From: Prado023 sp963798745
GTDB lineage: Bacteria > Actinomycetota > Actinomycetes > S36-B12 > CAIYMF01
NCBI GenBank assembly: GCA_963798745.1
Contig: CAWCUF010000004.1
Location: 206,830-270,829, forward strand
Direction of reading: 5' to 3'
DNA length: 64,000 bases
A program made the position numbers and the translations under genes. Positions 41,456-51,562 of this stretch are shown piece by piece; positions within the stretch are counted from its first letter, which is position 1, and each line of letters starts with the position of its first letter. A model generated the notes under the pieces. The model was not told where the DNA came from. It saw only the letters and a program-made list of their open reading frames with translations, and did no database searches.

Positions 41456-42685
41456 ATGAGACACAAGCACTTCCCATTCTGGGTGGCGGCCACGATGTCG
41501 GCGTTGGTCCTGGCCGGCTGCGGTTCGCAGAGTTCCGGAACTGCGGCACCGGAAGCGTCGGCTGTCAGCTCGCCGACCATCTCGACAGAGAATTCGGCTT
41601 CGGACTGCTCGTCCTTTGTGGCGGCGGGCACTGAGCCGGACCAACTCCCTCAGGCCGATCTGGGTGCGGGTGAGCACAGCACCGGTCAGCTCGGGACGGA
41701 TCTGACCTTCACCCTGAACGAGACCTGGGAGGTGCCCGTGTCCGAGCCGGGCACCTTGATCCTGCAATCCCAGGACCCACCGGCCCCCGCCACCCGCGCA
41801 GTGCTGTTGTTTCGCGAGGTCGAGTTGGAAGGGTCCGGTGACCTGACAGTCGACTTGGATTCCTTCCTGCGATCCCACCCCGGTGTACAGGCGACCAATC
41901 AACGCGACGTCACTGTCGGGGGCGCTGATGCCACCGTCGTCGATCTCACCGCGGCCGAGGAGCAGCCGCTGATTCTGAGCGGCATCGGCCCGGTCTTCCT
42001 GCGTCCCACGGAGATTGCGCGGGTCTGGGTAGTCGATCAGCAGGACCTCTCGCCGATCGTGATCTTCGCGCCGGTCAGCACCGATGACACAGCCTGGCTT
42101 GCCACGGCGGACGAGGTCGTCGATTCAATCGACCTCGGTGACCCGTCCGGCCCGGTGGGGGGGTCGACTGCTGACTGCTCGGCTGAGGGCTTCTACACCA
42201 CCACGGAGTTCACTCTGGGCCAGTTCTCGGTCGACGAGTACATGGGGGCCAGGGGCGTCGAGCCCATGCCGGGCCTTGTTGTGTTCGAGGTGCCGTCCGG
42301 TGTGGACGGCGGTTCCCCAGCTGTCGTATTCGCTGCCGTGACGCAGACTGCCGACGGCACGGCACTGCCAGACAAGCAGGCATTCCTGGACGAGGTCGTC
42401 GCCCGCGGCGGCACGGTCGAGCCCGCCGGTGAGATCACGCTCATGGGCGAGCAGGTAGCCGGATACGTGACACAGAACGACGCCTTGGGTCGGTTGTCGT
42501 TGGTGACAGGTGGAGGCGACCCCGAAGAGATGCTCATCTCCGGTACCCCCTTCGGCAAGGACTTCCTCGTCGACACCGAGGACGGCTTGCTCCTGATCGC
42601 GACGGCTGCGCAAACCGAGGAGGGCATCGCTGAAGCTGATCTCCTGCTGGGCCAGATGTCGACCTCCTTCGGCTGGACGGAGTGA
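41456..42685 (+). CDS. large lipoprotein, partner of the second BTAD-STAND protein
   Basis: This is a 409-residue predicted lipoprotein. The signal (FWVAATMSALVLAGC) has lipobox LAGC at Cys22, followed by a Ser/Thr/Ala linker. The first half ends in RVWVVDQQDLSPIVIFAP and WLATADEVVDSIDLG, the family signature shared with the lipoproteins at 11055 and 48007. A second half (from TADCSAEGFYTTTEFTLGQF) adds about 180 residues ending LLLIATAAQTEEGIAEADLL and may be a diverged second domain. It precedes the giant 42806 gene by 120 bp on the same strand, whereas at locus 1 the pair is divergent. It should be anchored outside, able to meet the propeller of its neighbour. Confidence 0.78.
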   Translation: MRHKHFPFWVAATMSALVLAGCGSQSSGTAAPEASAVSSPTISTENSASDCSSFVAAGTEPDQLPQADLGAGEHSTGQLGTDLTFTLNETWEVPVSEPGTLILQSQDPPAPATRAVLLFREVELEGSGDLTVDLDSFLRSHPGVQATNQRDVTVGGADATVVDLTAAEEQPLILSGIGPVFLRPTEIARVWVVDQQDLSPIVIFAPVSTDDTAWLATADEVVDSIDLGDPSGPVGGSTADCSAEGFYTTTEFTLGQFSVDEYMGARGVEPMPGLVVFEVPSGVDGGSPAVVFAAVTQTADGTALPDKQAFLDEVVARGGTVEPAGEITLMGEQVAGYVTQNDALGRLSLVTGGGDPEEMLISGTPFGKDFLVDTEDGLLLIATAAQTEEGIAEADLLLGQMSTSFGWTE

Positions 42686-42805
42686 CGGTTGCCCGGCGGC
42701 CCGTCCTCGGCCCGATCGGCGAGGACGGGCGAAGGTCTCGGGCAGCCAGGGGGTTGAAGAGCGCGCCTCGCAGCGCAAGGATCTGCAGATGGTTTGGATG
42801 GGCCA

Positions 42806-45800
42806 ATGACCAGGTGCGGAGTGCTGGGCCCTGTTGTGCTCGGCACTCCGCCGGTCAGTGTGGGAAACGAGCGGCAGCGGCGGATCCTCGTCTCCCTGCT
42901 CCTGGCCGGTGACCAGGGGGTTGCGGCGGAACGTCTCATCGAACAGGTTTGGACCGAGGAGGACGCGCCGGAATCCGCACGTGCCGCGCTGCGCACCTAC
43001 ACCCATCGGCTGCGCCAACTCATCCCGGATGGCCCCCAGCGCATCGTCGCCACCAACGGGCGCTACGTCCTGACCCGGACCGGTCTCGAGGTGGACAGCG
43101 ACCGTTTCGAGCAGCTCCTCGAGCAGGACGCTGCGTGCGACGACGCCGCCGAACGACTTCGACTGTTGACCGAGGCGTTGGCTCTCTGGCGTGGCCCGGC
43201 CTACGACGACCTCGGAGATCTGCCGTGGCTCACTGCCGACCGCGTGAGGTTGCTCGAACTCAGGCTGACCGCCCAGGAGGCGTTGCTGACCCTCCGCCTC
43301 GATGCCGGCGACCGGGCCCCTGTCGCCGTGGAGGCCGCCTACCTGCTGCAGCAGCACCCCTACCGTGAGGCCCTGCTCGGTACGCAGATGATCGCCCTCT
43401 ACCGATGCAACCGGCAGGCCGACGCGCTGGCTGCCTACCGCGAGCAGCGGGCGTTGCTCATCGACGAGCTGGGCATCGACACCTCGCCGGAGCTCCAGGA
43501 TCTCGAGCGACGCATCCTCCAACAGGACCCCACCCTGCTCACCACCCCCACGTCACGCCGGCAGGTGCGGGGCTACGTGATCGGAGAGGTGCTGCGCCCT
43601 GGGCCGCGCAGCACGGTCATGCGGGCCGTGCAGCAGGCCACGGGCCGCGCGGTCGCCGTGGAACTGTTCCAGGGGGACGACGCCGACTCCGAGGCCTTCA
43701 TCCGCAGCTTCGACAACGACGCACGAGTCCTCGCCCGTCTCCAGCACCCCCACATCGCTCCCGTCCTCGACTTCTGGCGGGAGCCGGGCAGGGCTTGCCT
43801 GGTCAGCGCGCTGGTGCCCACCACCCTCGCTACGGCATGGCGCGACCAGCCATGGCCAGCAGAGCGTGTCGCCCGGGCAGTGGATGATGCCGCGAGTGCG
43901 CTGGAGGCGGCGCATCAGCAGGGGGTCTGCCACGGCGGGCTGACTGGCGACACGGTACTTCTCGATGACGACGGGCGTGTTCTCGTCACTGGATTCCGGG
44001 TGGCACCCCGTGCCCCGCGACCCGAGCTCGCAGCTGCCACGGATGTCGAGGCACTCGGCCGGCTGCTTGCCGAAGGCCTGGCGCGTGCTCGTCCCGACGA
44101 CCCTCGAGCCGATGCATGGGCGGATGTGGCCGCGCGTGCCCAGAGCGCGACACCGACCACGCGGTTCGACTCCGTCGCCGCCCTCCGGGAGGCTCTCGCT
44201 GTTGGGGCGGTTGCCGCCTCCCCGCTGATCGCCAATCCGTATCGGGGGCTGGAGGCCTTCGATGAGCAGGACGCCGCCGTCTTCTCCGGTCGTGAGTCGG
44301 TCATCGAGGTTCTGCTGGGTCGGATCGCGGTGTCCCCGCTCTGTGCGGTCGTCGGGCCGTCCGGGGTCGGTAAGTCATCCGTAGTCCTCGCGGGGCTCGT
44401 CCCTGCTGTGCGTTCCGGGGCGTTGCCGGGGGAATGGCTCGTGGCCCGGATGCGGCCTACCGAGACTCCGGTCACAGCGCTGCAGGAAGCCCTCCGTTCT
44501 GTGTGGCCCGGTGGCGTCTCCGCGCACGAACTGGATCTGCGACACCACGGCCTGGTGGACGCAGCTCGGATCATCACGTCGCGGCCTGACACCCACCTGC
44601 TGCTGGTAATCGACCAGTTCGAGGCGACGTGGTCCGCCGGCGTGTTGGTCGACTCGGAACGGGGACGGTTCCTCGAGCTCCTGGTTGAGTCGCTCGACGA
44701 ACCCGACCTCGATGTACGGGTGGTGCTGACGTTGCGCGCCGACCGCTACGACGAACCGCTGGCACACGCCGGCCTGGCCCGCCAGCTGGAGTCAGCCACC
44801 GTTGCGCTGGGACCGCTCGCAGATGCCGACGTCGCGCTGGCCGTGTCCACGCCCGCTGCCCGCGCAGGTGTCTCGATCGCCCCTGAGCTCGCGGTTCGGC
44901 TGGTCACCGACAGTGCGGAAAGCCCGGGCTCACTGCCACTGCTCCAGTTCACCCTTACCGAGCTGTTCGACCGACGCTCCGGCCCCGAGCTCACGCTGGC
45001 CTCCTACGAGGACCTCGGGGGACTCGCTGGCGCCCTGGTCGGGAGGGCCGAGGCTGCCTTCGCCGAGATCGAGGGCGGCGCGGGAACGTCCACGCGACGC
45101 CTGATGGGCCGGCTCGTGACCATCGACACGGAGGGTCGGGTCAACCGCGTGCGCGCCCACCGGTCCGAGCTGCTCAGGCTCCCCGGTGTCACCGAGGGAA
45201 CGCTGGCAGCGCTCAGTGAGGCACGACTGATCGTGCTGGACCGTGACGAGACGACCCGGGAGCCCACCGTCGAACTCGCCCACGAGGCGCTGCTAACGGC
45301 CTGGCCCCGGCTGCGTGCGTGGATGGCCGAGGACCAGGCGCTGCTCGTCGAGCGGCACGTCGTGGCCACGTCGGCCACCGCATGGCGGGCCGACAACCGA
45401 GACGAGGCCGGGTTGTTGCAGGGCCCCCGGCTGGAACGGGCCGAGGAACTGAGAAATGCACGCCCGGACCTCCTCAATCCCGACGAACTACAGTTTGTTG
45501 AGGCCAGCACGGCCAGGCGCGAAGCGCTCAGAGCGGCCGAGGTCGAGGCCATCCAGCGGGAGGCACGCGCGTCCCGACGACTGCGGATGGCCTTCAGGCT
45601 GGTGGCGTCCGCGGCCGCCGTCATCCTGGTGGTCAGCGCCCTGGCGATCTCGCAGTGGCGTCGTGCCGCATCCGAGCGTGACACCGCCGCGCTCAGCGCG
45701 CTGGTCGCTCGCGCACTCCAGGAGTCGGACCTGCGACCCAAGGTCGCGCTGCGCATGGCCGCCGCCGCCTACCTGGCTGACCCGGGAACCACGGGACAGC

Positions 45801-47722
45801 GGGCACTGCTCGGAGTGCTCAACAACGTTCGTCCCACCTCACGGGTCCTGCTCCAGGGTGTCACACGCGATGCCCCGCTCGGGTCGGTGTGCCGAGCTCA
45901 GCTGTCGCGCGGCCCGGAGGTGGTGGCCCTGGGTAATCCGACTGCGGCCGGGTCGGAACTCGTCGCGCACAACCTCGCGACTGGGGCGGTCCGGCGGATG
46001 GTCTCACCGCTGCGCTGCTCCGCGCTCGCGATTGGCGATGGCCGCTTCGTCGGGCGGATCGCCGACGGCACGCGGGACCGCGCCGCGTATGCGGTGGTCG
46101 ACGAGGGTGCCGTCGCCGCCCGGCTCCCGGCTGACGTGGTGGCCGTCCACGACGTGGTCGAGGACGGGGTGCTCGTCGGTGTCGCAACCGGGGAGGACGA
46201 CATCACCCTCGCCCTGGTGGACCCATCCAGCGGTGCGATCACGCGAAGATCAGAGATCCCGGTGCGTTCGACGATCCTGTCCGAAAGGGGTGACTTCGCC
46301 GTCGTGGTCGCCGATGACGACGCCCGAATCGTGGAGGTCGGCTCCCTGACGGCGTCGGCGGCGCTCGACCCCGGCCCAGCCACCTATGCATGGAAGCCCG
46401 ACGGCAGCGAGGTTGTCGCCTTCGGCCACGACGGTACCGCGCACCGGTTCGGCGTCGACGGAAGCCTGCTGACCATCCCGAGCAACGTCGTCCTCCCCGA
46501 GGTCGGTGACGTCGTGGCCTACTCCTTCGCCCCAGATGGCACCCGGGTCGCCGTCGCCGGGACCTCGGGAGTCCAGCTGCTCGACTACCCGACACTCGGC
46601 CCGATCGGGCAGCGGCTGTTCCTGGACGCGGACGTCGTCGACGCGACGTGGCTCACCAACACGCAACTGGCCCTCGTGGGGCCGGACGGCTCGGTGGAGG
46701 TGGTGGACTGGGTGAGCAACCGCCTTGAGCGAACGGTCAGACATACCCGACGCGGAGAACCAGTCTCGATTGCCGCGCCCGGGGTCGGAGCCGCTCAGGC
46801 GCTAGACGGACGCTGGACCCTGGTCGACCTCGTCAAGGGCGAGGAGGTGGCGGCCTGGAGCCAACCGGGTGACCCCCTGGTGGTCATCGACCGCGACCGG
46901 GCGCTGACCCCGCTGGCCACGGGCAGCCCGCCCACGCTCCTGGACAAGTCCGGGCAGCAGGTCGCCACCGGCACGACCCCGATGGCTGATCCGGGAGCGG
47001 CTCTGTCGGATCCCTTCGTCGACTCCTCGCGAGGTCTGGTCCGCCTGGTGGTGAAGGCAGCACCATCCGATGCAACGCACGTCGTGGTCAGGACTCTCGA
47101 CCTGGCCAACATGGAGGTCAGCGAGACCGCGCCGATAGAGGTGGACCCGTGGACTCGTGATCCAGACGGGGGTGTGGACGGGTTCTCCGCAGTGGGCCTC
47201 CAGAGCCGGACCCTGCAGACCTGGCGCTGGGACGGCGGTGTCGTCGCGCCGCCCTTGCCCCTAGCCGCGGGCGAGGTGGCTGCTGGTGCGGATTTGGCAC
47301 GACGTCATGCGGTCGTCGTCACTGAAGATGGCGGCGCCGTCGTGTACAACCTCGACGACCAGGCGGTCCTGCACACGCTGCGCGCGGAGGCGCAGCCTGA
47401 GGCCCCCGTGATGGTCGCCGATGGCAGGGCTGTGATCCGAACACGTGCTGGGGATCTCGTGCTGTGGGACCTCGAGCGTGGAGTGCAGCTCGGTGTCGTG
47501 GCCGTTGTGCCCGTGCAGGATTCCACGAGCGACCGAGGCCTAGCCGCCGTAGGCCAGGACAACTGGCTCTGGTTCACACGCGGCGACGAGTTCGTACGAG
47601 TCGACGTCGCTGCGCAGCGATGGCGCGACCTGGCGTGTGACATCGCCCCGCAACCGTTGTCAGCGGCGGAGGTCGCCGCCTACGTACCGGCCGAGTTCGA
47701 CTACCGCGAGGGCTGTGCCTGA
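42806..47722 (+). CDS. giant wHTH-BTAD / pseudokinase / STAND NTPase / TM / propeller protein (locus 2)
   Basis: This is a 1638-residue paralogue of the 12107 gene. The winged helix (CGVLGPVVLGTPPVSVGNER, RLRQLIPDGPQ) and BTAD (residues about 95-245) come first. The kinase-like domain (about 254-430) has lost its key residues: VAVE with Glu286 for Lys, HGG (376-378) for HRD, TGF (395-397) for DFG. It must be a pseudokinase. The STAND NTPase keeps Walker A GPSGVGKSSV (about 519) and Walker B LLLVIDQFEA (about 600). One membrane span (FRLVASAAAVILVVSALAIS, about 930-950) follows basic residues, so the C-terminal propeller-like region is predicted outside. It ends with two Cys (DLACDIAP, REGCA) like locus 1. 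Confidence 0.85.
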   Translation: MTRCGVLGPVVLGTPPVSVGNERQRRILVSLLLAGDQGVAAERLIEQVWTEEDAPESARAALRTYTHRLRQLIPDGPQRIVATNGRYVLTRTGLEVDSDRFEQLLEQDAACDDAAERLRLLTEALALWRGPAYDDLGDLPWLTADRVRLLELRLTAQEALLTLRLDAGDRAPVAVEAAYLLQQHPYREALLGTQMIALYRCNRQADALAAYREQRALLIDELGIDTSPELQDLERRILQQDPTLLTTPTSRRQVRGYVIGEVLRPGPRSTVMRAVQQATGRAVAVELFQGDDADSEAFIRSFDNDARVLARLQHPHIAPVLDFWREPGRACLVSALVPTTLATAWRDQPWPAERVARAVDDAASALEAAHQQGVCHGGLTGDTVLLDDDGRVLVTGFRVAPRAPRPELAAATDVEALGRLLAEGLARARPDDPRADAWADVAARAQSATPTTRFDSVAALREALAVGAVAASPLIANPYRGLEAFDEQDAAVFSGRESVIEVLLGRIAVSPLCAVVGPSGVGKSSVVLAGLVPAVRSGALPGEWLVARMRPTETPVTALQEALRSVWPGGVSAHELDLRHHGLVDAARIITSRPDTHLLLVIDQFEATWSAGVLVDSERGRFLELLVESLDEPDLDVRVVLTLRADRYDEPLAHAGLARQLESATVALGPLADADVALAVSTPAARAGVSIAPELAVRLVTDSAESPGSLPLLQFTLTELFDRRSGPELTLASYEDLGGLAGALVGRAEAAFAEIEGGAGTSTRRLMGRLVTIDTEGRVNRVRAHRSELLRLPGVTEGTLAALSEARLIVLDRDETTREPTVELAHEALLTAWPRLRAWMAEDQALLVERHVVATSATAWRADNRDEAGLLQGPRLERAEELRNARPDLLNPDELQFVEASTARREALRAAEVEAIQREARASRRLRMAFRLVASAAAVILVVSALAISQWRRAASERDTAALSALVARALQESDLRPKVALRMAAAAYLADPGTTGQRALLGVLNNVRPTSRVLLQGVTRDAPLGSVCRAQLSRGPEVVALGNPTAAGSELVAHNLATGAVRRMVSPLRCSALAIGDGRFVGRIADGTRDRAAYAVVDEGAVAARLPADVVAVHDVVEDGVLVGVATGEDDITLALVDPSSGAITRRSEIPVRSTILSERGDFAVVVADDDARIVEVGSLTASAALDPGPATYAWKPDGSEVVAFGHDGTAHRFGVDGSLLTIPSNVVLPEVGDVVAYSFAPDGTRVAVAGTSGVQLLDYPTLGPIGQRLFLDADVVDATWLTNTQLALVGPDGSVEVVDWVSNRLERTVRHTRRGEPVSIAAPGVGAAQALDGRWTLVDLVKGEEVAAWSQPGDPLVVIDRDRALTPLATGSPPTLLDKSGQQVATGTTPMADPGAALSDPFVDSSRGLVRLVVKAAPSDATHVVVRTLDLANMEVSETAPIEVDPWTRDPDGGVDGFSAVGLQSRTLQTWRWDGGVVAPPLPLAAGEVAAGADLARRHAVVVTEDGGAVVYNLDDQAVLHTLRAEAQPEAPVMVADGRAVIRTRAGDLVLWDLERGVQLGVVAVVPVQDSTSDRGLAAVGQDNWLWFTRGDEFVRVDVAAQRWRDLACDIAPQPLSAAEVAAYVPAEFDYREGCA

Positions 47723-47920
47723 CGCACCAGCGAGCCACCCGGTCCGACCGCCTTCAACTCTCGCCACGACCTGGTCCGTTCCGCGAACGCAGCCTGATCA
47801 AGGTTCGCGACGCCCGGGTCGACCCGCTGGGCCGGCGTTGGCGGGTCATCCCGTCGAGGGCGAGGCCGGTGTCATCGGCGTGGATGTCATGAATCCCTCC
47901 GGGGACAAGCCGCCGCCGCT

Positions 47921-48006
47921 GTGACGCGCTCGTGCTGCGCCCCGCTGGCAGAGTCCGAGCCCAACCCGGACCAACCGGCTCCGGGACTGCAACAGAGGAG
48001 ACCCCC
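47921..48006 (+). repeat. upstream region shared by lipoprotein genes (copy 3)
   Basis: GCTCGTGCTGCGCCCCGCTG, GCAGAGTCCGAGCCCAACCC and CCGGCTCCGGGACTGC with AGAGGAGA match 41380-41455. Here the following lipoprotein gene is decayed. Confidence 0.65.
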
Positions 48007-48756
48007 ATGGCGACCCCCATGAGGCAGAAGACACTCCCATTTCTGGGTGGCGGCCACGACGGCGGCATTGGTGCTGGCTGGCTGCAGCTCGGACGACAAG
48101 GCCGCGCCAGCAGTGGAATCGACCCAGAGCGTTGACGAGCCCACCCAAGCAGAGGAACCGACGCAGAGCGTTGCGGCCAGCGCTGACTGCCAAGGCCAGA
48201 GCCGAGTGTTCGGCACTCAGTCTCTGAACATCGACCAGGTGACGATGACCCTCACTTCCCAGGAATGCGTGGCGATGCTCTGGCCGGCGAGCTCGGCGGG
48301 GAGTCCGGAAGCCTGCTCCTGTCCGTCCCAGACCAGGTCGCAGACCTGTCAGTCCCGGTCGGCGAAGACGGTCAGCGCAGTGGCGAGTTCATCTCCGCGG
48401 GACTGATCGACGTCCCCTCCGACATCGGGGCTTGATTGGATGGGGCTGTGTCCTTGACCGTGATCGATGAGGGCACGACGAGCCTGGCCAGCGGCGAGGC
48501 TCGTCGTGGTGGCAGGTCGAGGTGGCCGAGAAGACTTCTATGCCAGGCTGATTCCGTGGTTCCGTTCTGTGTGCTGCTGTGGCCGTCGAGCAAACTGGCC
48601 ATGAGTGGAGCGAGCGTGTACGCATCAGAGCTCCCGGCTCGCGTCCACGCCATCGACACAGACGGCGGCACAATGCTCACCCTGTCCAGATTCTATGAAG
48701 ACACAAACGAGGAAGCCGCAGCTGAATGGACTGCCAGCGTGGAGGAGATGATCTAG
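48007..48756 (+). pseudogene. decayed third member of the lipoprotein family
   Basis: ATG 48007 or 48019 begins like the 41456 lipoprotein (MRQKTLPF against MRHKHFPF), but an extra T at CCCATTTCTGGG shifts the frame. The signal and lipobox (ALVLAGCSSDDKAAP) continue one base out. Later pieces (SLTVIDEGTTSLASGEA, VYASELPARVHAIDTDGGTM, EWTASVEEMI) correspond to the 11055 lipoprotein (EIVDQGTLSLADGDA, RRVYAIEAGGEP, WLATTDQIV). Several frame breaks make it a pseudogene. It lies 284 bp after the giant gene, so the ancestral locus had lipoprotein genes on both sides. Confidence 0.7.
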
Positions 48757-48875
48757 ACACTGACCTTCGAGTAGCGACCGACCGGGCGCCGCGAGCGGTT
48801 AGGCCCCGACTCGACACGACTCGTCCGAGAGCTTGTCGACGTGAGAATCCTGGACCCAAGTCCGGTGCGTCCTTG

Positions 48876-49125
48876 TGGGCGGTGTTCAGCGCCCGGGTGA
48901 CTCAGCATGGCCCTCAACGGGAGGGATGGCCAGGCCGTCGCCAGTCACATTGGGTGACCAATAGAGCCCCGGAAACACCCCATTCCGACAGTTCGGATGC
49001 CAGTTTCACGTCGGGTGTGGGCTACTGCTGCCGTGGTCACGCTGGGTGAGATGAGACAGGTGAGGCCGACCACGGTTGCGTCCATGGGCGTGGTGACACA
49101 TCGCGTCGTACTGGGTCGCTAGCTG
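48876..49125. repeat. dispersed repeat, full A-B copy
   Basis: Module A (GGTGTTCAGCGCCCGGGTGA, CCCTCAACGGGAGGGATGGC, GCCAGTCACATTGGGTGACC, ACACCCCATTCCGACAG) and module B (CGTGGTCACGCTGGGTGAGA, GGCCGACCACGGTTGCGTCC) are both present. Module A is nearly identical to the copy at 7703. Confidence 0.75.
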
Positions 49126-49212
49126 GCTGCCGGCTGACTCTTGGGTGGTGACGGGGTTGTCGCCGCCGCCGGCTGGGCACCGGATCCTGTTCGTTTGCTC
49201 CCCACTGGCCGG

Positions 49213-51042
49213 TCAGGAGATCTGCGGGGCGGCCTGGCCGTACAGGCTGTCGATCACCGGGCCGTGGGCGGCGAGCACGCCACGACGCTTGAGCTTCATC
49301 GTGGCCGTGAGCTGTGCGGAGTCCGGGAGCCACTCCTCGCCGATCACCGCCCACTTCTTGACCTGTTCGGCGTGGTTGAAGTGCTCGTTGGCGGCTGCCA
49401 CGCCACGCTCGACCTCGGCCAGGACTGCCGGGTCCGCAGCGAGCTCAGCCAGTGTCTTCCCGTCGATCCCGTTCGCGGTCGCCCAGGCTGGGGTGCGATC
49501 CGGGTCGAGGACGAGCACGGCCACCAGGAACGGCCGGTTGTCCCCGACCACCGCGGCCTGCCCCACGAGCGGGATCGACTTCAACCGGGCCTCAAGGTTC
49601 GCCGGCGAGATGTTCTTCCCACCAGCGGTGATGATCAGTTCCTTCTTCCGGTCGACGATGCGCAGTTGACCCGACTCGTCGAACTCCCCGATGTCACCGG
49701 TGTGCAGCCAGCCATCGGCGTCGAAGGTCTCGGCTGTGCGCTGTTCGTCCCTGAAGTACCCGCGGCTCACGATCCCGCCGCGGCAGAGCACCTCTCCGTC
49801 GTCGCCGAGTCGGACCTCAGTACCCGGCCAGGGCACCCCGACCCGGCCGGGGATCCCATCGAAGGGCGACCAGGTCATTCCCCCGGTGTTCTCCGACATG
49901 CCATAGACCTCGGAGAAGGGCACCCCGATCGCTCGGAAGAACTCCGCGACCTCCACAGGAAGCGGCGCCGCCCCGGAGAAAGCGATCTCCAACCGATCCA
50001 ACCCGACCCTCTGGCGCAACGGCTGGAAGGCCATCTGCTCGATGCCGGCGTGCATCTGGGCCAACGGCTCAGGCACCTCCTGACCGGCCCGGCGCAACTC
50101 GTCGATCTGGCGACCGACGCCCAGGGCTCCCGCGAACTGGGCGGCCTTCTCCGGACCCGCTGCGGCGACCGCGGCCATGATGCCCGCCTGCAGCTTCTCC
50201 CACACCCGCGGCGGACCGAACAGCCGGTGAGGGCGGACCTCGGCCAACGTCGGCCCGAGGTCGGCGAGGTCCGCGATACACACGACCTCGGTCCCCTCGA
50301 AGACCCACGAGTAGTGCGAGACCATCCGCTCGGCGATGTGCGCCATCGGCAGATACGACGGGACCACATGCTGATCCTGGAACTGCTCGAGTTGGGTCGC
50401 GTAACCGCCGACCTCCCACGCGATGTTGGCGTGGTCAAGCATCACGCCCTTCGGGTTACCTGTCGTGCCCGACGTGTACACCAAGGTGACCAGATCCCGA
50501 GGGTCAGCCACGTCCACGGCGGCATCGACGTCAACCGGATCCGCCGCGAGCAGGTCCGTGAACCGCAGGACACCCTCCGGGGCCAGCCCCTCAGGGTCGG
50601 AGACCACCACCACGTGCTGCAGGTCGGGTAGCTCCCCGCGAACCTCAAGGATCCGTGCGAGGAACTCGAGGTCGTCGGCGATCGCGACCTTCGCCTGACA
50701 GTGCCCTGCCAAATAGGCGATCTGCTCGGGGGCCGAGGTGTTGTAGATGCTCACCGGCGTTGCCCGCACCAGCAACGCACCCAGGTCAGCGACGTGGAAC
50801 TCGGGCCGGTTGCGCAGCAGCAGCAACACGGCATCACCGGGTCCGACACCCAAGCCCCTCAACCCGCTGGCGAACCGGGCGGACCGCTCCCCAACCTCCC
50901 GCCAGGACATCTCATCCCAGGCCCCGTCGGTACCCCGCACCCGCAGGGCGATCTGGTCACCGCGCTCGCGTACCCCATCCCTGAGCCACCGGACGACGCT
51001 CTGGCCCTCAACCCACGTGCCCAACTCACCCGATACCAGCAT
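49213..51042 (-). CDS. long-chain acyl-CoA synthetase (AMP-forming)
   Basis: This is a 609-residue ANL-superfamily ligase. The P-loop-like motif is LVTLVYTSGTTGNPKGV (near residue 165), followed by SYLPMAHIAERM. VYGMSENTGG is the A5 motif, GWLHTGDIGEFDESGQL carries the ribose-binding Asp, and RKKELIITAGGKNISPANLE is the hinge/A8 motif. The C-terminal catalytic Lys is in QLTATMKLKRRGV. It activates fatty acids to acyl-AMP and then acyl-CoA. ATG 51042 is chosen over the longer frame because GAGGGGAG precedes it. It is monocistronic here. Confidence 0.92.
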   Translation of the reverse strand: MLVSGELGTWVEGQSVVRWLRDGVRERGDQIALRVRGTDGAWDEMSWREVGERSARFASGLRGLGVGPGDAVLLLLRNRPEFHVADLGALLVRATPVSIYNTSAPEQIAYLAGHCQAKVAIADDLEFLARILEVRGELPDLQHVVVVSDPEGLAPEGVLRFTDLLAADPVDVDAAVDVADPRDLVTLVYTSGTTGNPKGVMLDHANIAWEVGGYATQLEQFQDQHVVPSYLPMAHIAERMVSHYSWVFEGTEVVCIADLADLGPTLAEVRPHRLFGPPRVWEKLQAGIMAAVAAAGPEKAAQFAGALGVGRQIDELRRAGQEVPEPLAQMHAGIEQMAFQPLRQRVGLDRLEIAFSGAAPLPVEVAEFFRAIGVPFSEVYGMSENTGGMTWSPFDGIPGRVGVPWPGTEVRLGDDGEVLCRGGIVSRGYFRDEQRTAETFDADGWLHTGDIGEFDESGQLRIVDRKKELIITAGGKNISPANLEARLKSIPLVGQAAVVGDNRPFLVAVLVLDPDRTPAWATANGIDGKTLAELAADPAVLAEVERGVAAANEHFNHAEQVKKWAVIGEEWLPDSAQLTATMKLKRRGVLAAHGPVIDSLYGQAAPQIS

Positions 51043-51562
51043 TGCGGCACTCCCCTCGGACCACGAAACGGTGGCCTCGCACGCTACTGGCCACACACCC
51101 GGCATGCAACGGTCCACAGGATCGGACGCGGCCGTGGTCGCCCGTGCCGACAGCGTGTCGCGTGGCCAGGACGTGGTGACGGGCACACGCCCAGGACAAG
51201 CCCCTGGCCCTGTACGCGTTCAGCTCGAACAGGCGAACCCTGCAACACATCGTCGAGCGCACGTCCTCCGGCAGGATGACCCTCAGAGACCCTGGTCGCG
51301 CTGAGCAAGGAGGGCTTCCGGCTGGCCGCCCAGATGCGCGAGATCACCCTCGTCGAGGAGGCCCTGCAGGGCCGGCGGTGGCGCGCGAAGCTGTAGCCAT
51401 CACGAGGTAATGCCCGTGCTTCTGGCTCCGTGAAGGTCCGCGTGAGGCAACGGCCCCGGTGCGCGAGGCATCTTTCGTGAGTCAACGCGGCCCACGGCGG
51501 CCGCCGGCTCGAGGGGCGCGACGCGAGGTGGGGGTGTCAGGGCGGCAGGGCAGACTGGTGCC
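51043..51562. other. gene debris, no intact gene
   Basis: A plus-strand frame ending at about 51396 reads ALSKEGFRLAAQMREITLVE then EALQGRRWRAKL and a stop. It looks like the C-terminus of a lost gene I cannot identify. Nothing else here is recognisable. Confidence 0.3.

Noticed and set aside
49141..50631. 496-residue plus-strand open frame
   Set aside because: It is antisense to the acyl-CoA synthetase, whose motifs are unambiguous.
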